Below, one piece after another: positions 50,205 to 63,666 of a stretch of DNA of 64,000 bases (position 1 is its first letter; each line of letters starts with the position of its first letter). This DNA is from Brevibacillus ruminantium. GTDB taxonomy: Bacteria > Bacillota > Bacilli > Brevibacillales > Brevibacillaceae. The notes beneath the pieces are model-generated. The model saw only the letters and a program-made list of their open reading frames with translations. It did not search any database and was not told where the DNA came from. Made by a program: the position numbers and the translations under genes. The DNA is taken from the NCBI RefSeq assembly GCF_023746555.1, contig NZ_CP098755.1, forward strand, positions 4,906,001 through 4,970,000, given 5' to 3'.

Positions 50205-51752
50205 TTATGAGGATGCTTTGACGAGCGACTCTCCTGTCATCTCCGCCGGCTGTTCGACTCCCAGCAATTGCAGCAGTGTTGGCGACAAGTCAGCCAGTAC
50301 GCCATCCTCACGCAGTTGAAGACCTTCCCGGGTGATGATGACGGGCACCGGATACGTGCTGTGGGAGGTAATCGGACGTCCCGCCTCATCCAGCATCAGA
50401 TCGGCGTTTCCATGGTCGGCTGTAATGATTGCTACTCCGCCCTTGGCTGTGATCGCGTCCACTACTTTGCCCAGGCAGGCATCGACGGTCTCCACCGCCT
50501 GGATTGTCGGCGCCATTTTCCCGGAGTGACCCACCATGTCGCAGTTGGCAAAGTTGAGGATGATCGCTTCGAAGTTTTCTGCTTCTACCTCTCTGACCAC
50601 GGCCTCGGCCACCTCAGGAGCGCTCATCTCCGGCTTGAGGTCGTAGGTAGCTACCTTCGGCGACGGGATCAGGATGCGCGTCTCTCCGGGAAACTCTTGC
50701 TCCCGGCCGCCGCTGAAAAAGAACGTGACATGCGGATATTTCTCCGTCTCGGCGATTCGCAGCTGCCTCAGCCCCTTCTGGGAAAGCACCTCGCCCAGCG
50801 TGTTGTCCAGATTGGTCGGCTTGTAGGCCACATAGCCCTTTACGGTTTCGGAAAAGTGAGTCAGGCAGACAAAGTGCAGATCGCGGGGATAATCCTCGCC
50901 CCGGTCAAAGCCGCGAAAATCCTCGTTGGTAAAGGCCTGGGAGATTTGAATCGCCCGATCCGGCCGGAAATTCAGGAAGATGACCGAATCCCCGCTCTGG
51001 ATCGTCGACACCGGTTTTCCTTGCTCGTCAACGATGACCGTCGGCATCACGAATTCGTCCATGATGGATTTTTCATAGGATTCCTTCACAGCCTGCAGGG
51101 GGTCCGTATAGGCAGGGCCATCCGCGTACACCATGACCCGGTAGGCCTTCTCGATCCGCTCCCAACGCTTGTCCCGATCCATGGCATAATAGCGGCCCTG
51201 TACGGTGGCAATCCGTCCTACGCCGATTTCCTCCAGCTTGGCCTGCAGCTCCTCGATGTAGCCGACCGCACTGTCCGGAGCGACGTCACGCCCGTCCAGA
51301 AAGCCGTGAATAAAGACACGGCTGACTCCCTGCCTCTTGGCCATTTCGAGAATCGCGTACAAATGCTGGATGTGGCTGTGCACCCCGCCATCGGATAAAA
51401 GTCCGAACAGATGCACCTGCTTGTCGTTCTGTTTGGCGTGCTGAAAAGCCCCGACCAGGGTTTCGTTCTCGAAGAAATCGCCTTCCCGGATCGATTTGGT
51501 GATGCGGGTCAGGTCCTGATAAACCACGCGCCCTGCCCCGATGTTCAAATGGCCCACCTCGGAGTTGCCCATCTGCCCCTCTGGCAGTCCGACAGCCAGT
51601 CCGCTCGCCTGCAGCGTCGCGTGCGGATACTGATTCCAATAGCGGTCAAAATTCGGCTTGTTTGCCTGTGCGACAGCATTTCCGTAATGCTCACTGCGCA
51701 GGGCGAAGCCGTCCAGAATGATCAGCGCAACCGGTTTTGGACGTTGTGTCAT
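50205..51752 (-). CDS. gpmI: 2,3-bisphosphoglycerate-independent phosphoglycerate mutase
   Basis: 515 aa. Metal and catalytic motifs [37 protein letters not shown] (Ser in GNSEVG), [13 protein letters not shown], and DHGNADLML. Interconverts 3- and 2-phosphoglycerate; manganese-dependent in this class. Part of the glycolytic operon. Confidence 0.97.
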   Translation of the reverse strand: MTQRPKPVALIILDGFALRSEHYGNAVAQANKPNFDRYWNQYPHATLQASGLAVGLPEGQMGNSEVGHLNIGAGRVVYQDLTRITKSIREGDFFENETLVGAFQHAKQNDKQVHLFGLLSDGGVHSHIQHLYAILEMAKRQGVSRVFIHGFLDGRDVAPDSAVGYIEELQAKLEEIGVGRIATVQGRYYAMDRDKRWERIEKAYRVMVYADGPAYTDPLQAVKESYEKSIMDEFVMPTVIVDEQGKPVSTIQSGDSVIFLNFRPDRAIQISQAFTNEDFRGFDRGEDYPRDLHFVCLTHFSETVKGYVAYKPTNLDNTLGEVLSQKGLRQLRIAETEKYPHVTFFFSGGREQEFPGETRILIPSPKVATYDLKPEMSAPEVAEAVVREVEAENFEAIILNFANCDMVGHSGKMAPTIQAVETVDACLGKVVDAITAKGGVAIITADHGNADLMLDEAGRPITSHSTYPVPVIITREGLQLREDGVLADLSPTLLQLLGVEQPAEMTGESLVKASS

Positions 51753-51764
51753 GGTGATTCCTCC

Positions 51765-53716
<1,952 letters not shown>

Positions 53717-53830
53717 GAACGATCCTCCCCACTTGAATGGCTTGTATTCCCTTTTCCGGACTTTTTCACGTCCTCCTATGGGAAAAGGGAGAGGCTTCTC
53801 TCCCTTTTCACGACAATTCTATTTTACGTG

Positions 53831-56217
<2,387 letters not shown>

Positions 56218-56236
56218 GTAAGCGTACTTCCTTCCG

Positions 56237-57268
56237 TTACAGTCGATTGGAGGAAAGAATCGCGCGTGCGGCTCCTTCATCCGTGATAAGTACATTCTGG
56301 CACGACTGTTTGGCAAAGGAAAGAATCGCTTTTGCCTTGCTTTCTCCTCCCGCGATGGAGAGGACCGTTTCTGCCTGCTTCACATCCTCCAGCTGCAGCC
56401 CGATGGTCGGCATCCGGTGGACGGTCTCACCGGCGGCATTGAAGTAGTAGCCGAAGGCCTCGGATACGGCCCCGGCTGCCTTTAGCTCTGCCAGCTCCGC
56501 CTCCGTGTAGTTGCGCCGCTTCGCCATCGCCAGCGCATCCCCGATCCCGTGGATAACCAGGCGCGTATGCTGCAGCAGTGCGAGGACATCCTGCACCTGC
56601 GGCTCATCCATCAGCGTCTGCAGCGCATCCGGGCGCAAGCGGTCAGGGACGTGGAGCAGGCGGTAGGAGCTGCCGGTCTTTGCGGCCATGGCAGAGGCCA
56701 GCGTGTTGGCTTGCAGCTCTACCCGCTCGCCCAGACCGCCCCGAGCCGGAACGAACTGTACGCCCCGAAAGGACGGTGCCGGAGTCAGATGATGAGCCAC
56801 GCTGGCAACCGAGGTGCCGCCGGTCACGGCCACGATGTCATCCTCGTGAATGTACTGCTTCAGCAGCCGCGCGCCGACTCTACCCAGCTCTTCCTTCACC
56901 CAGGCCGAGTGATCCGCGTCTCCCTGCACCACAACGACCTGCGAGATGCCAAGCAATCGCTGAAGCTGCTCTGCCAGCTCAGTCAATCCGAACAGATCTG
57001 CCGTCAGCGGCTCCATCTCTTCCAATACCCGGTGTCCCTCTTCGGTGAGCGTCATGCCTGCCGCCGTCACATGGATCAGCCCGGTATCCTTCAGCAGCTC
57101 CACCTCGGCGCGGAGAATCCGTTCCGTGGTTTGCATCGCCTGGGCCAACGCCCGTCTTCCGATCGGCTGCAGATGTGAGATCGAGCGCAGCAGCATGTAG
57201 CGCTCCCGCATAACGGCAATCAGGTCAGGCAGCAGTTTTTGTTGCATCTCAATAAAACGCTGCATCAT
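56237..57268 (-). CDS. cggR: CggR, central glycolytic genes regulator
   Basis: 343 aa from ATG 57268, about the B. subtilis length (340). The longer frame runs through the operator, which argues against it. N-terminal helix-turn-helix (IGRRALAQAMQTTERILRAE) and SorC-type sugar-phosphate domain (AVTGGTSVASVAHHL, ARGGLGERVELQANTLASAM). It represses the operon unless fructose-1,6-bisphosphate is high. Confidence 0.92.
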   Translation of the reverse strand: MMQRFIEMQQKLLPDLIAVMRERYMLLRSISHLQPIGRRALAQAMQTTERILRAEVELLKDTGLIHVTAAGMTLTEEGHRVLEEMEPLTADLFGLTELAEQLQRLLGISQVVVVQGDADHSAWVKEELGRVGARLLKQYIHEDDIVAVTGGTSVASVAHHLTPAPSFRGVQFVPARGGLGERVELQANTLASAMAAKTGSSYRLLHVPDRLRPDALQTLMDEPQVQDVLALLQHTRLVIHGIGDALAMAKRRNYTEAELAELKAAGAVSEAFGYYFNAAGETVHRMPTIGLQLEDVKQAETVLSIAGGESKAKAILSFAKQSCQNVLITDEGAARAILSSNRL

Positions 57269-57314
57269 CAGTACGTCCTCTTCAACTAAAATGTACTCGC
57301 ATTGGTTTGATCGG

Positions 57315-57351
57315 GACATTTTTTGTCCATATACATACATTTTACGTCCCG
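57315..57351 (-). promoter_or_regulatory. CggR operator
   Basis: On the minus strand CGGGAC-N6-TGTA followed by ATGGAC-N6-TGTC, two direct repeats of about 21 bp. This is the known layout of CggR operators (CGGGAC-N6-TGTC twice). It lies 47 nt upstream of the cggR start; a TTGACA is at about 57402-57397. Confidence 0.75.
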
Positions 57352-57411
57352 CTTCAACCAAAAAAATAAACGTGATTCACACTTAGAATGTAGCATAGTT
57401 GTCAAAAACAT

Positions 57412-57454
57412 GCAAGATCCCTTCACCTATTAACCGATCTGGCAAAGGGATCTT
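57412..57454. terminator. Inverted repeat between cggR and the glutaredoxin gene
   Basis: AGATCCCTT and AAGGGATCT flank a 20-nt loop. On the plus strand TTCTTTCTTTT follows, on the minus strand TTGCATGTTTTTG. It may be a weak terminator of the rpoN unit or attenuate the cggR promoter. Confidence 0.4.
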
Positions 57455-57461
57455 CTTTCTT

Positions 57462-57734
57462 TTATCCTTGCCGGGAGCGTCTGTCCAGCTCATTCCACAG
57501 CTCTTCCATGGTCACCACATGCGTCACGGACGGAAAGACCTCCTCCCCGTCAATCTCCACGACCGGGATGACAAACAGATAGCGCTCATGCAGCGCGGGG
57601 TCCTGCTCAATGTTGACCAGCCTCAGCTCCAGCGGAAATTCCTCTCCCAGTACCTGCAGCACTGCCTCCACCTGATCGCAGAGATGGCAGCCCGGGCGGC
57701 CGTACAGAACGATGTGAAATGGTTTCCTGTTCAT
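57462..57734 (-). CDS. Glutaredoxin-like thioredoxin-fold protein
   Basis: 90 aa. Begins HIVLYGRPGCHLCDQVEAVL with the active-site CHLC, then a cis-Pro strand VIPVVEIDG. The DUF836/glutaredoxin-like group. Possibly a redox helper; position after rpoN has no clear reason. Overlap-free, same direction as rpoN. Confidence 0.75.
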   Translation of the reverse strand: MNRKPFHIVLYGRPGCHLCDQVEAVLQVLGEEFPLELRLVNIEQDPALHERYLFVIPVVEIDGEEVFPSVTHVVTMEELWNELDRRSRQG

Positions 57735-57741
57735 GCTTTGC

Positions 57742-59118
57742 TCAGTACCTCTTTCGTTTGGCTGACGAGGGAATCATCATCTCTTCCCGGTATTTTGCCA
57801 CCGTGCGCCGGGAGATTTCGATTCCTTCCTGCATCAGCATTTCTGCCAGCTTCTGATCGGAGAGCGGCTGTTTGCGGTCCTCCTGCTCGATCAGCGCCTT
57901 GATCCGGCGTTTGACGCTTTCCGAGGAGGTGACTTCTCCGCCTGCGGTAGACAGCGCCGAGGTAAAGAAGTACTTCAGCTCAAAAATCCCGCGCGGTGTC
58001 TGGACGTATTTGTTGCTGGTCGCGCGGCTGATCGTCGACTCGTGCAAGCCGACCCTCTCCGCGATCTCTTTCTGCGTCATCGGCTTTAAGTAATGGACGC
58101 CGTGATCAAAAAACTCCCGCTGCATCTCGACGATCGCTTGCGTCACCCGCATCAGCGTAAGGCGGCGCTGCTCCAGACTTTTCGCCAGCCACATCGCGGC
58201 ATTCAGCTTTTCGTGAATAAACTGCTTTGCCTCATCCTGGCTCTTTGGCTGGTTCAGCATTTTTTCATAAAAACTGTTGATCTTCAACCGCGGTGTCGTG
58301 ATATCGTTGACCAGTACCAGGTACTCATCGCCCACTTTTTCCACGGAGACATCCGGGATGACATAGCGCGTTTCCACTTTGGAAAAAGCAGCACCCGGCC
58401 TGGGATTGAGAGTCCGCAGGAGGTCAGCCATTCCCTGAACCTCCTGCACCGTACAGCCTACCTTATCCGCGATGCGCTGAAAGCGGCAATCGGCCACATC
58501 CTGCAGATGCTCGCTGACCACGAGCACGATCTGCTCGTCGTCCAAAGCAAGGTGGCGAAGCTGAAGCAAGAGGCATTCCTCCAGATTGCGTGCGGCCACA
58601 CCCACCGGATCAAAATGCTGGATGACGGCCAGAACATCCTCCACCTCGTCCAGGCCTGCACCCAGCCCCTCTGCAGCTTCCTCCAACGTGATCTCCAGAT
58701 ACCCTTTTTCGTCCAGATTGCCGATCAAAAACAGCGCCATCCTTCGCTGGGACGGGGTAAAGCTCTTGATAAAGCCAAGCTGGCGCTCCAAATGCTCATA
58801 CAAGGTAACCGTTCCTTGATGGACGAAATCCAGTGGATTGTAAGTGCTTTCATTTTTGTTTGTAGCATAATCTCCTGTGGCCCGGTTCCCTACGATTTCC
58901 TTCCAATCTATTTCCGGCTGTTGTTTCTCCATTTTTGCCGGTGCCAACGGAGCCGCAGCTTCCTGCAAATCGAACACCGGATTTTCATTAGCCTGCTCCT
59001 GTAAGTAAGAAACAAGGTCGACAGCCGAATATTGCAGAATCGTGATAGCCTGTCTCAGCTCCGGTGTCATTACAAGCTTCAAGGTTTGTTCCTGATAAAG
59101 TCCAAGACCCATGTTCAC
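57742..59118 (-). CDS. rpoN: RNA polymerase sigma-54 factor
   Basis: 458 aa. Gln/Leu-rich start LGLYQEQTLKLVMTPELRQA, core-binding and helix-turn-helix parts, and the RpoN box SRRTVAKYREEM near the C-terminus. Start either GTG 59118 (GGGGGC upstream) or ATG 59112. Directs enhancer-dependent genes; position upstream of cggR is known in relatives. Confidence 0.93.
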   Translation of the reverse strand: MNMGLGLYQEQTLKLVMTPELRQAITILQYSAVDLVSYLQEQANENPVFDLQEAAAPLAPAKMEKQQPEIDWKEIVGNRATGDYATNKNESTYNPLDFVHQGTVTLYEHLERQLGFIKSFTPSQRRMALFLIGNLDEKGYLEITLEEAAEGLGAGLDEVEDVLAVIQHFDPVGVAARNLEECLLLQLRHLALDDEQIVLVVSEHLQDVADCRFQRIADKVGCTVQEVQGMADLLRTLNPRPGAAFSKVETRYVIPDVSVEKVGDEYLVLVNDITTPRLKINSFYEKMLNQPKSQDEAKQFIHEKLNAAMWLAKSLEQRRLTLMRVTQAIVEMQREFFDHGVHYLKPMTQKEIAERVGLHESTISRATSNKYVQTPRGIFELKYFFTSALSTAGGEVTSSESVKRRIKALIEQEDRKQPLSDQKLAEMLMQEGIEISRRTVAKYREEMMIPSSAKRKRY

Positions 59119-59471
59119 CTGCGTTCGCCCCCTCTCATGCAGTCAATTGCCCGCGGCATTCTCACTTTTACTTATTTTCATTATATTCTCCTTCTCTTGC
59201 AATTTTCCTGCCAATATCTGAATGCTTGCGGATTAGAAAAAGCGTGGAAACTGTTCCGTTTCCAATGGCTCTTTGTCAGAAATAACGTACATATTGACCA
59301 GCGCCATTCGCCACTTGGCCACCCGTCTTCTCCAGTTGCTAAGGCCAATGCTGTTGCATTGCACTCACGTCCCCCTTCAAAATTCAAACAGGTAATTCCA
59401 ATTCCCGGCCTGGTTGATTTTACGTTTGCAACTCATGTTCATTTCTCTTATAATTGAATTTGTCACATCTT
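59119..59471. promoter_or_regulatory. rpoN / tRNA-Arg intergenic region with tRNA promoter
   Basis: TTGCAA (59426-59431), 17 nt, TATAAT (59449-59454), 18 nt before the tRNA: a strong tRNA promoter. A minus-strand TATAAT at about 59186 may belong to rpoN. Otherwise nothing recognisable in 353 nt. Confidence 0.7.
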
Positions 59472-59546
59472 GCGCCCGTAGCTCAGTGGATAGAGCAGCG
59501 GTCTCCGGAACCGCGTGCGGAGGTTCGACTCCTCTCGGGCGTACCA
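59472..59546 (+). tRNA. tRNA-Arg (CCG)
   Basis: 75 nt with encoded CCA. Acceptor GCGCCCG / CGGGCGT (first pair G-U), D-arm with AGCTCAGTGGATAGAGC, anticodon loop CTCCGGA (anticodon CCG), T-arm GGAGG-TTCGACT-CCTCT type. The 3' end is repeated twice downstream in the tandem units. Confidence 0.9.
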
Positions 59547-60018
59547 TATCATGACGAAACGATCGGTTAACACCGATTGTTTTTTTATGCTCAAAAGCTA
59601 CTGGAGTCGAACTTTTCCCGAAGGGAAAACCTGTTCGACGGCCGGTCCATGCGCAGCAGGGAGCGGCCTGTCCCGGCCCTTAGCTCGCCTTCCTGCTTCC
59701 CGTGTTTTCCTACTTTTAGGCGAGCTTGGGGCCGGGGCTCCTCTCGGGCGTACCATATCATGCGAAACGATCGGTTAACACCGGTCGTTTTTTTATGCTC
59801 AAAAGCCACATGGAGTCGAACTTTTCCCGAAGGGAAAACCTGTTCGACGGCTGTTCCATGCGCAGCAGGGAGCGGCCTGTCCCGGCCCTTAGCTCGCCTT
59901 CCTGCTTCCCGTTTTCTTCCCGCTTTTAGGCGAGCTTGGGGCCGGGACTCCTCTCGGGCGTACCATATCATGACGAAACGATCGGTTAAAACCGGTTGTT
60001 TTTTTATGCGCAAGAGCC
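59529..60018 (+). repeat. Tandem ~210-bp units, each with a tRNA-Arg 3' end and strong hairpins
   Basis: CTCCTCTCGGGCGTACCA (tRNA 3' end) occurs at 59529, 59738 and 59948, i.e. periods of 209 and 210 bp. After each copy follow ATATCATG, then an ATCGGT-taac-ACCGAT type terminator with seven T. Units 1 and 2 continue with a double hairpin (GTCGAAC...GTTCGAC around TTTTCCC-GAA-GGGAAAA) and a long hairpin (GCTCGCC/GGCGAGC plus CCCGGCCC/GGGCCGGG). Unit 3 stops after its terminator. Several ORFs here are by-products. Confidence 0.8.
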
Positions 60019-60023
60019 ACGAA

Positions 60024-60057
60024 AACCTCCGTTCATCTGCAACGGAGGTTTGTTTTT
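60024..60057 (+). terminator. Strong terminator after the repeat block
   Basis: AACCTCCGTT (60024-60033) pairs with AACGGAGGTT (60041-60050), then TTGTTTTT. Confidence 0.8.
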
Positions 60058-60125
60058 ACCCTTATGGAATTTCCGTAAATCGGCCATAGTAAAAAAGCGT
60101 GATGCCAATACTGGGAGGTGCCGCT

Positions 60126-60263
60126 ATGGATATGACCAAGATGAGCACAAAAGAGTTCGTCGAAAAAGTTCACGAAGCTCAGGCCCATGCTCGGGAGAAC
60201 AAGGAGCACAGCGGATACGGCCATCCGGAAAAACGTCTCCCCAGCAAGCAGGGCATCCGCTAA
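60126..60263 (+). CDS. DUF4023-like small protein, 45 aa
   Basis: ATG behind GGGAGGTG. Charged, Lys/His/Glu-rich: STKEFVEKVHEAQAHARENK and a GYGHPEKRLPSKQG end, the style of tiny DUF4023 proteins in spore-formers. Function unknown; possibly sporulation-linked by analogy only. Confidence 0.5.
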   Translation: MDMTKMSTKEFVEKVHEAQAHARENKEHSGYGHPEKRLPSKQGIR

Positions 60264-60264
60264 A

Positions 60265-60299
60265 AAACGCCCTGGAGATTGCTCCTCTCCAGGGCGTTT
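60265..60299. terminator. Bidirectional terminator
   Basis: AACGCCCTGGAG and CTCCAGGGCGTT form a 12-bp stem; six A before and TTTCC after on the plus strand, TTTTTT on the minus strand. Serves livK on the minus side best. Confidence 0.8.
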
Positions 60300-60314
60300 C
60301 CTGATACGTTTTCG

Positions 60315-61547
60315 TTACTTCGCTTCGCCTACATATACTTTTTCACCATTTTCATACTTGTACACATAGACAGACGCGAATTCATTGTCGCCTTTTTCGT
60401 TAAAGGTTACTTTTACGAATTGGCCTTGGAAGTCCTTGACTTGGTGAACAGCATCCAGCACTTGTTCACGGGACGGCTTTTTGCCGCCATTGGCCTTGAT
60501 TGCTTCTTCCAGACCATGCAGCAGTACGTTCATGGAATCATAACCGAAGGAAGTAAAGATCCCTACTTTGTTGCCAGTAGCAGATTCAAAATCGGAAATC
60601 CACTTCTTGCCTTCCTCAGTTGCAGTCAGATCGCCTACCGTAGACGTAAAGATCACGTTGTTTGCGTTGTCAGCACCGGCGATTTTCACCAGGTCTGAAG
60701 AGTCGTAGCCGTCTCCACCCATGAATACGCCTTTGTAGCCTTTATCACGCGCTTGCTTGATCAGGATACCGGCATCGGAGTAGTATCCGCCAAAGTAGAT
60801 CATGTCCGGATTGGCCGCGACGATTTGGTTGATTACAGCGCTGTAATCCTTCTCACCAGCCGTGATGCCCTCATAGCCCGCGATGGTTACGCCGTCTTTT
60901 TCAAATTGCTTTTTCACTTCGTCAGCCAGACCTTGGCCATACGCCTGCTTGTCGTGAACGATGTAGGCATTTTTTACGTTCAGCTGGTTCTTGGCAAAAA
61001 TGGCTGCCTTGGAGCCTTGTTGGTCGTCACGCGCACAGATGCGGTGCACAACCTTTTTGCCTTCGTCTGTCAGGTTGGAGCCCGTGGAAGACGGAGATAC
61101 CATGACCAGTTTGTCTTGCTCGTATTGGGCAGATGCAGTGATCGATGCACCGGTGGTTACGTGACCGACAACCCCGAGAACGTCTGCATTGGAAATCAAC
61201 ATTTGGGCAACCGCCACACCTTGCTTCGGATCGGCCTGGTCGTCCTGTGTCAGCATTTGGATATCAAAGCCCAGTGCTTTGAATTTCTCCTGGTTTTGTT
61301 TCAGGGCGTATTCTGCACCTGCTTTTGCCGTGCTGCCGTAGTCGGAGTACTGACCGGACATTGGACCTACAGTCGCAATGACGATTTTTTCTGTAGCGCC
61401 ACCGCCGCCTCCATTAGAACCGCCCGAATCACCGCTTGGCTGCGTAGCCTGCCCGCCGCCCGTGTTGCCACCGCCGCCGCAGCCCGCCAGCGCTGTGCTT
61501 AAAGCAAATACTGTTGTAAGAAGAGCAATACTTTTCTGTTTTTTCAT
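60315..61547 (-). CDS. LivK-type amino-acid ABC transporter binding lipoprotein
   Basis: 410 aa. Lipoprotein signal with lipobox ALAGC. Body: VIATVGPMSGQYSDYGSTAK, VLGVVGHVTTGASITASAQY, IYFGGYYSDAGILIKQARDK, of the periplasmic-binding type 1 fold for branched-chain amino acids. No permease or ATPase genes are adjacent, so partners lie elsewhere. Gly/Gln-rich linker after the signal. Confidence 0.88.
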   Translation of the reverse strand: MKKQKSIALLTTVFALSTALAGCGGGGNTGGGQATQPSGDSGGSNGGGGGATEKIVIATVGPMSGQYSDYGSTAKAGAEYALKQNQEKFKALGFDIQMLTQDDQADPKQGVAVAQMLISNADVLGVVGHVTTGASITASAQYEQDKLVMVSPSSTGSNLTDEGKKVVHRICARDDQQGSKAAIFAKNQLNVKNAYIVHDKQAYGQGLADEVKKQFEKDGVTIAGYEGITAGEKDYSAVINQIVAANPDMIYFGGYYSDAGILIKQARDKGYKGVFMGGDGYDSSDLVKIAGADNANNVIFTSTVGDLTATEEGKKWISDFESATGNKVGIFTSFGYDSMNVLLHGLEEAIKANGGKKPSREQVLDAVHQVKDFQGQFVKVTFNEKGDNEFASVYVYKYENGEKVYVGEAK

Positions 61548-61711
61548 CCCGAAAATCCCCCTTTTACTTTACGGACAAACAATGAGTCACCTTCTCTCAT
61601 TGTAAAATAAATATGAAAATTTGCAACATATAAATTCGGTTCATATATTAAAGATTAGGAAAATTGTCATACTTTGATAAATAAGTCACACTAAAAAAGT
61701 TAACTTCAATT

Positions 61712-61742
61712 AAAAAAAGACCGCTCTCCTGTTAGAGAACGG
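61712..61742 (-). terminator. Terminator after the 36-aa membrane peptide
   Basis: On the minus strand CCGTTCTC (61742-61735) pairs with GAGAGCGG (61728-61721), then T7. Confidence 0.65.
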
Positions 61743-61762
61743 CCATTTCGTGCTGCTTTCTA

Positions 61763-61873
61763 TTAATCATTATTATAATACTTGCGAGAATATGCTTTTT
61801 TCGTGACAAAAAGCGTCAGACTGACAAAAAAGATAAACATGATGACACTGATCACGATCACGGCCGTTTCCAT
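61763..61873 (-). CDS. 36-aa membrane peptide
   Basis: ATG at 61873 behind GAGAGGGG. One hydrophobic helix (AVIVISVIMFIFFVSLTLFV) followed by KKAYSRKYY. Own terminator downstream. Unknown; strong ribosome site and terminator make it credible. Confidence 0.55.
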   Translation of the reverse strand: METAVIVISVIMFIFFVSLTLFVTKKAYSRKYYNND

Positions 61874-62188
61874 CGGACAATCCCCTCTCCCTCTTCTTAA
61901 AAACTATTATAAGGGATGAAAGAATCTCCTTACAACGGAGGAATCATCCAGCCAGCCTTATTTCTGGATCTCAATCTTCAGGTTACACCATTCACCCTTT
62001 TCTTCCTTTTTCATCCCATAACTTTCCTATGCTAAGATTTAGGGAAACATGCAAAAACTAGCCAGTGAAGAATCGTACGAACCAATCAACATTCGCGGTT
62101 CACATTCATCCTTTATTCCGCGAACAAACGTTTTTGTGCACAACCTGTTGATAACTCTGTGGATAACTCTAGTGAGGAGGAGCGATTT
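61874..62188. other. Intergenic region with DnaA-box-like cluster
   Basis: 315 nt. TTGTGCACAA (62134-62143), TGTTGATAA (62146-62154) and TGTGGATAA (62158-62166) are equally spaced by 12 nt. TGTGGATAA is the exact inverse of the DnaA box TTATCCACA; the others differ by one or two bases. They lie 22 nt before the start of 62189. The rest has no visible feature. Confidence 0.5.
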
Positions 62189-62440
62189 GTGCCATCCGAC
62201 CGTTTTTACCTGATCTATCAGGAGGCCAGTGACGAGGAGTGCCTGCTCACGATTCAGCCCTACGATGAACCGAACGCACTGGCGGAAGCGATCAACCGCC
62301 TTCAATCCCTGCAAGTGGATGAATACACTATCATTAAAGGAATAAAAATGAAAGCTACTCTGCGTCTGGCGGTAGAACTGCACGAAGACGAAGAAAAAGA
62401 GGACTCTTCCCCACAACTTAAAGAGGAGAAAAACGTCTAA
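62189..62440 (+). CDS. Small protein of unknown function, 83 aa
   Basis: GTG at 62189 behind GGAGGAG. Acidic; RFYLIYQEASDEECLLTIQP, then a helix and strand. It precedes the ECF operon by 72 nt. Not recognised. Confidence 0.5.
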   Translation: MPSDRFYLIYQEASDEECLLTIQPYDEPNALAEAINRLQSLQVDEYTIIKGIKMKATLRLAVELHEDEEKEDSSPQLKEEKNV

Positions 62441-62512
62441 AGAACCAGATTGCGGCAGTGAAATTTTTCCTGCCGGTTTTTCGTATTCAAATGCGGAGGA
62501 GGGGATGCGACA

Positions 62513-63118
62513 ATGGATCAAGAATTACTACGGGCAAATCGAGAAGCTGCCCGGTTGGTGCAACAATTTCTCAAAGGCCAGTCCCGGGCGTTTCCGGCGC
62601 TCGTTCAGTTGTTTACTCCCCGGGTGATGAGCATTATCAGGAGATTGGTCTCCAGCTACCATGACGGCGAGGACCTTCACAATGAAATTTGGCTGAAAGT
62701 TGCCCAACATTTGCACAAATACGATACAACCCTTCCTTTTCACTCCTGGCTTTACCGCATCGCCTCCAATGCTTGTATTGATTTTTTGCGAAAAAAACGG
62801 GAAATTGTTTTGGAGGATGAACAGCTTCATCAGCAAGTCCACAAGCAGCCCACGGATCGAGTAAAAAGCCCTGAGCTGTTCCTGCTGGAAAAAGAAAGCT
62901 ATTCAGAATTAACCTCCTTGCTCGACTCTTTGAATGATACAGATCGATTGATCCTGACCCTCCGGTTTGTTCAGGAACTGAGTTACGAAGAGATTGGAAG
63001 CATGGTTGGCATGAGTAAAAATACAATCGGAACAAGGCTGTTCCGCGCGCGAAAACATCTAAAAGAGCTGCTTGACCGACAAAGAGAGGAAAGGAGACGC
63101 TCCGATGCCGCATATTGA
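62513..63118 (+). CDS. ECF-family sigma factor, second copy
   Basis: 201 aa. Regions 2 (EDLHNEIWLKVAQHLHKYDT, PFHSWLYRIASNACIDFLRK) and 4 (LNDTDRLILTLRFVQELSYE, MSKNTIGTRLFRARKHLKEL) are normal. The start follows GGAGGGG. It overlaps the zinc anti-sigma gene by 14 nt. Confidence 0.88.
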   Translation: MDQELLRANREAARLVQQFLKGQSRAFPALVQLFTPRVMSIIRRLVSSYHDGEDLHNEIWLKVAQHLHKYDTTLPFHSWLYRIASNACIDFLRKKREIVLEDEQLHQQVHKQPTDRVKSPELFLLEKESYSELTSLLDSLNDTDRLILTLRFVQELSYEEIGSMVGMSKNTIGTRLFRARKHLKELLDRQREERRRSDAAY

Positions 63119-63665
63119 TGAATTTACCTTGATGATGTATTGTGACGGGGAATTATCTGAGACAGAAGCATATACCGTGCAAGAGCATGTCAGCACCTGT
63201 TGCCTTTGCCGAAAAGCCATGGAGCAGCAGATGGCAGAAGGCAGTTTGGTCGCAGAACATTTTTTTGCCGGCGACCTCCCTCCCCTCTCGTTTGAGCTTC
63301 ATCCACTGACCAAGGCTCAGATTAAGGGAATCGCGAGGCTGCACAAACAGAAGCACCGGCGATTTACCTGGCGCATCATTTTGTTTGCAGGGAGCATCAT
63401 CGCTCTGGTAACCGGCTACCTCCTTTTTTGGCAGCGCATCTGGGTGGAGTGGGCACTGCCAGCCTTGACCACCTGGAGAACACAGCTCTTCTGGAGCTCG
63501 GCGCTGTGGATCAATGACAATGCACGCGATCTATTGAACGCCCCCGGTGCTTATCTCATCGCGCTCCCGCTGCCGTTCCTGGTTTTGATCGGCTTGCTGC
63601 TCGTCCTGAATATCCGCTTTTCGCCTCTCTCTCACACGAGCATCACCAAGCGGGAGGTTGATTAA
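63105..63665 (+). CDS. Zinc-binding membrane anti-sigma factor
   Basis: 186 aa from ATG 63105 behind AAAGGAGAC. The H-x3-C-x2-C site of ZAS anti-sigma factors is HVSTCCLC, following LMMYCDGELSETE. Two membrane helices (about 95-120 and 150-175). It should hold the ECF sigma at the membrane. Followed 2 nt later by the secreted gene. Confidence 0.8.
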   Translation: MPHIDEFTLMMYCDGELSETEAYTVQEHVSTCCLCRKAMEQQMAEGSLVAEHFFAGDLPPLSFELHPLTKAQIKGIARLHKQKHRRFTWRIILFAGSIIALVTGYLLFWQRIWVEWALPALTTWRTQLFWSSALWINDNARDLLNAPGAYLIALPLPFLVLIGLLLVLNIRFSPLSHTSITKREVD

Positions 63666-63666
63666 A

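Noticed and set aside
59577-60089. Open frames across the tRNA-linked repeats, on both strands
   Set aside because: They arise from GC-rich hairpins, differ in frame between units and lack ribosome sites.
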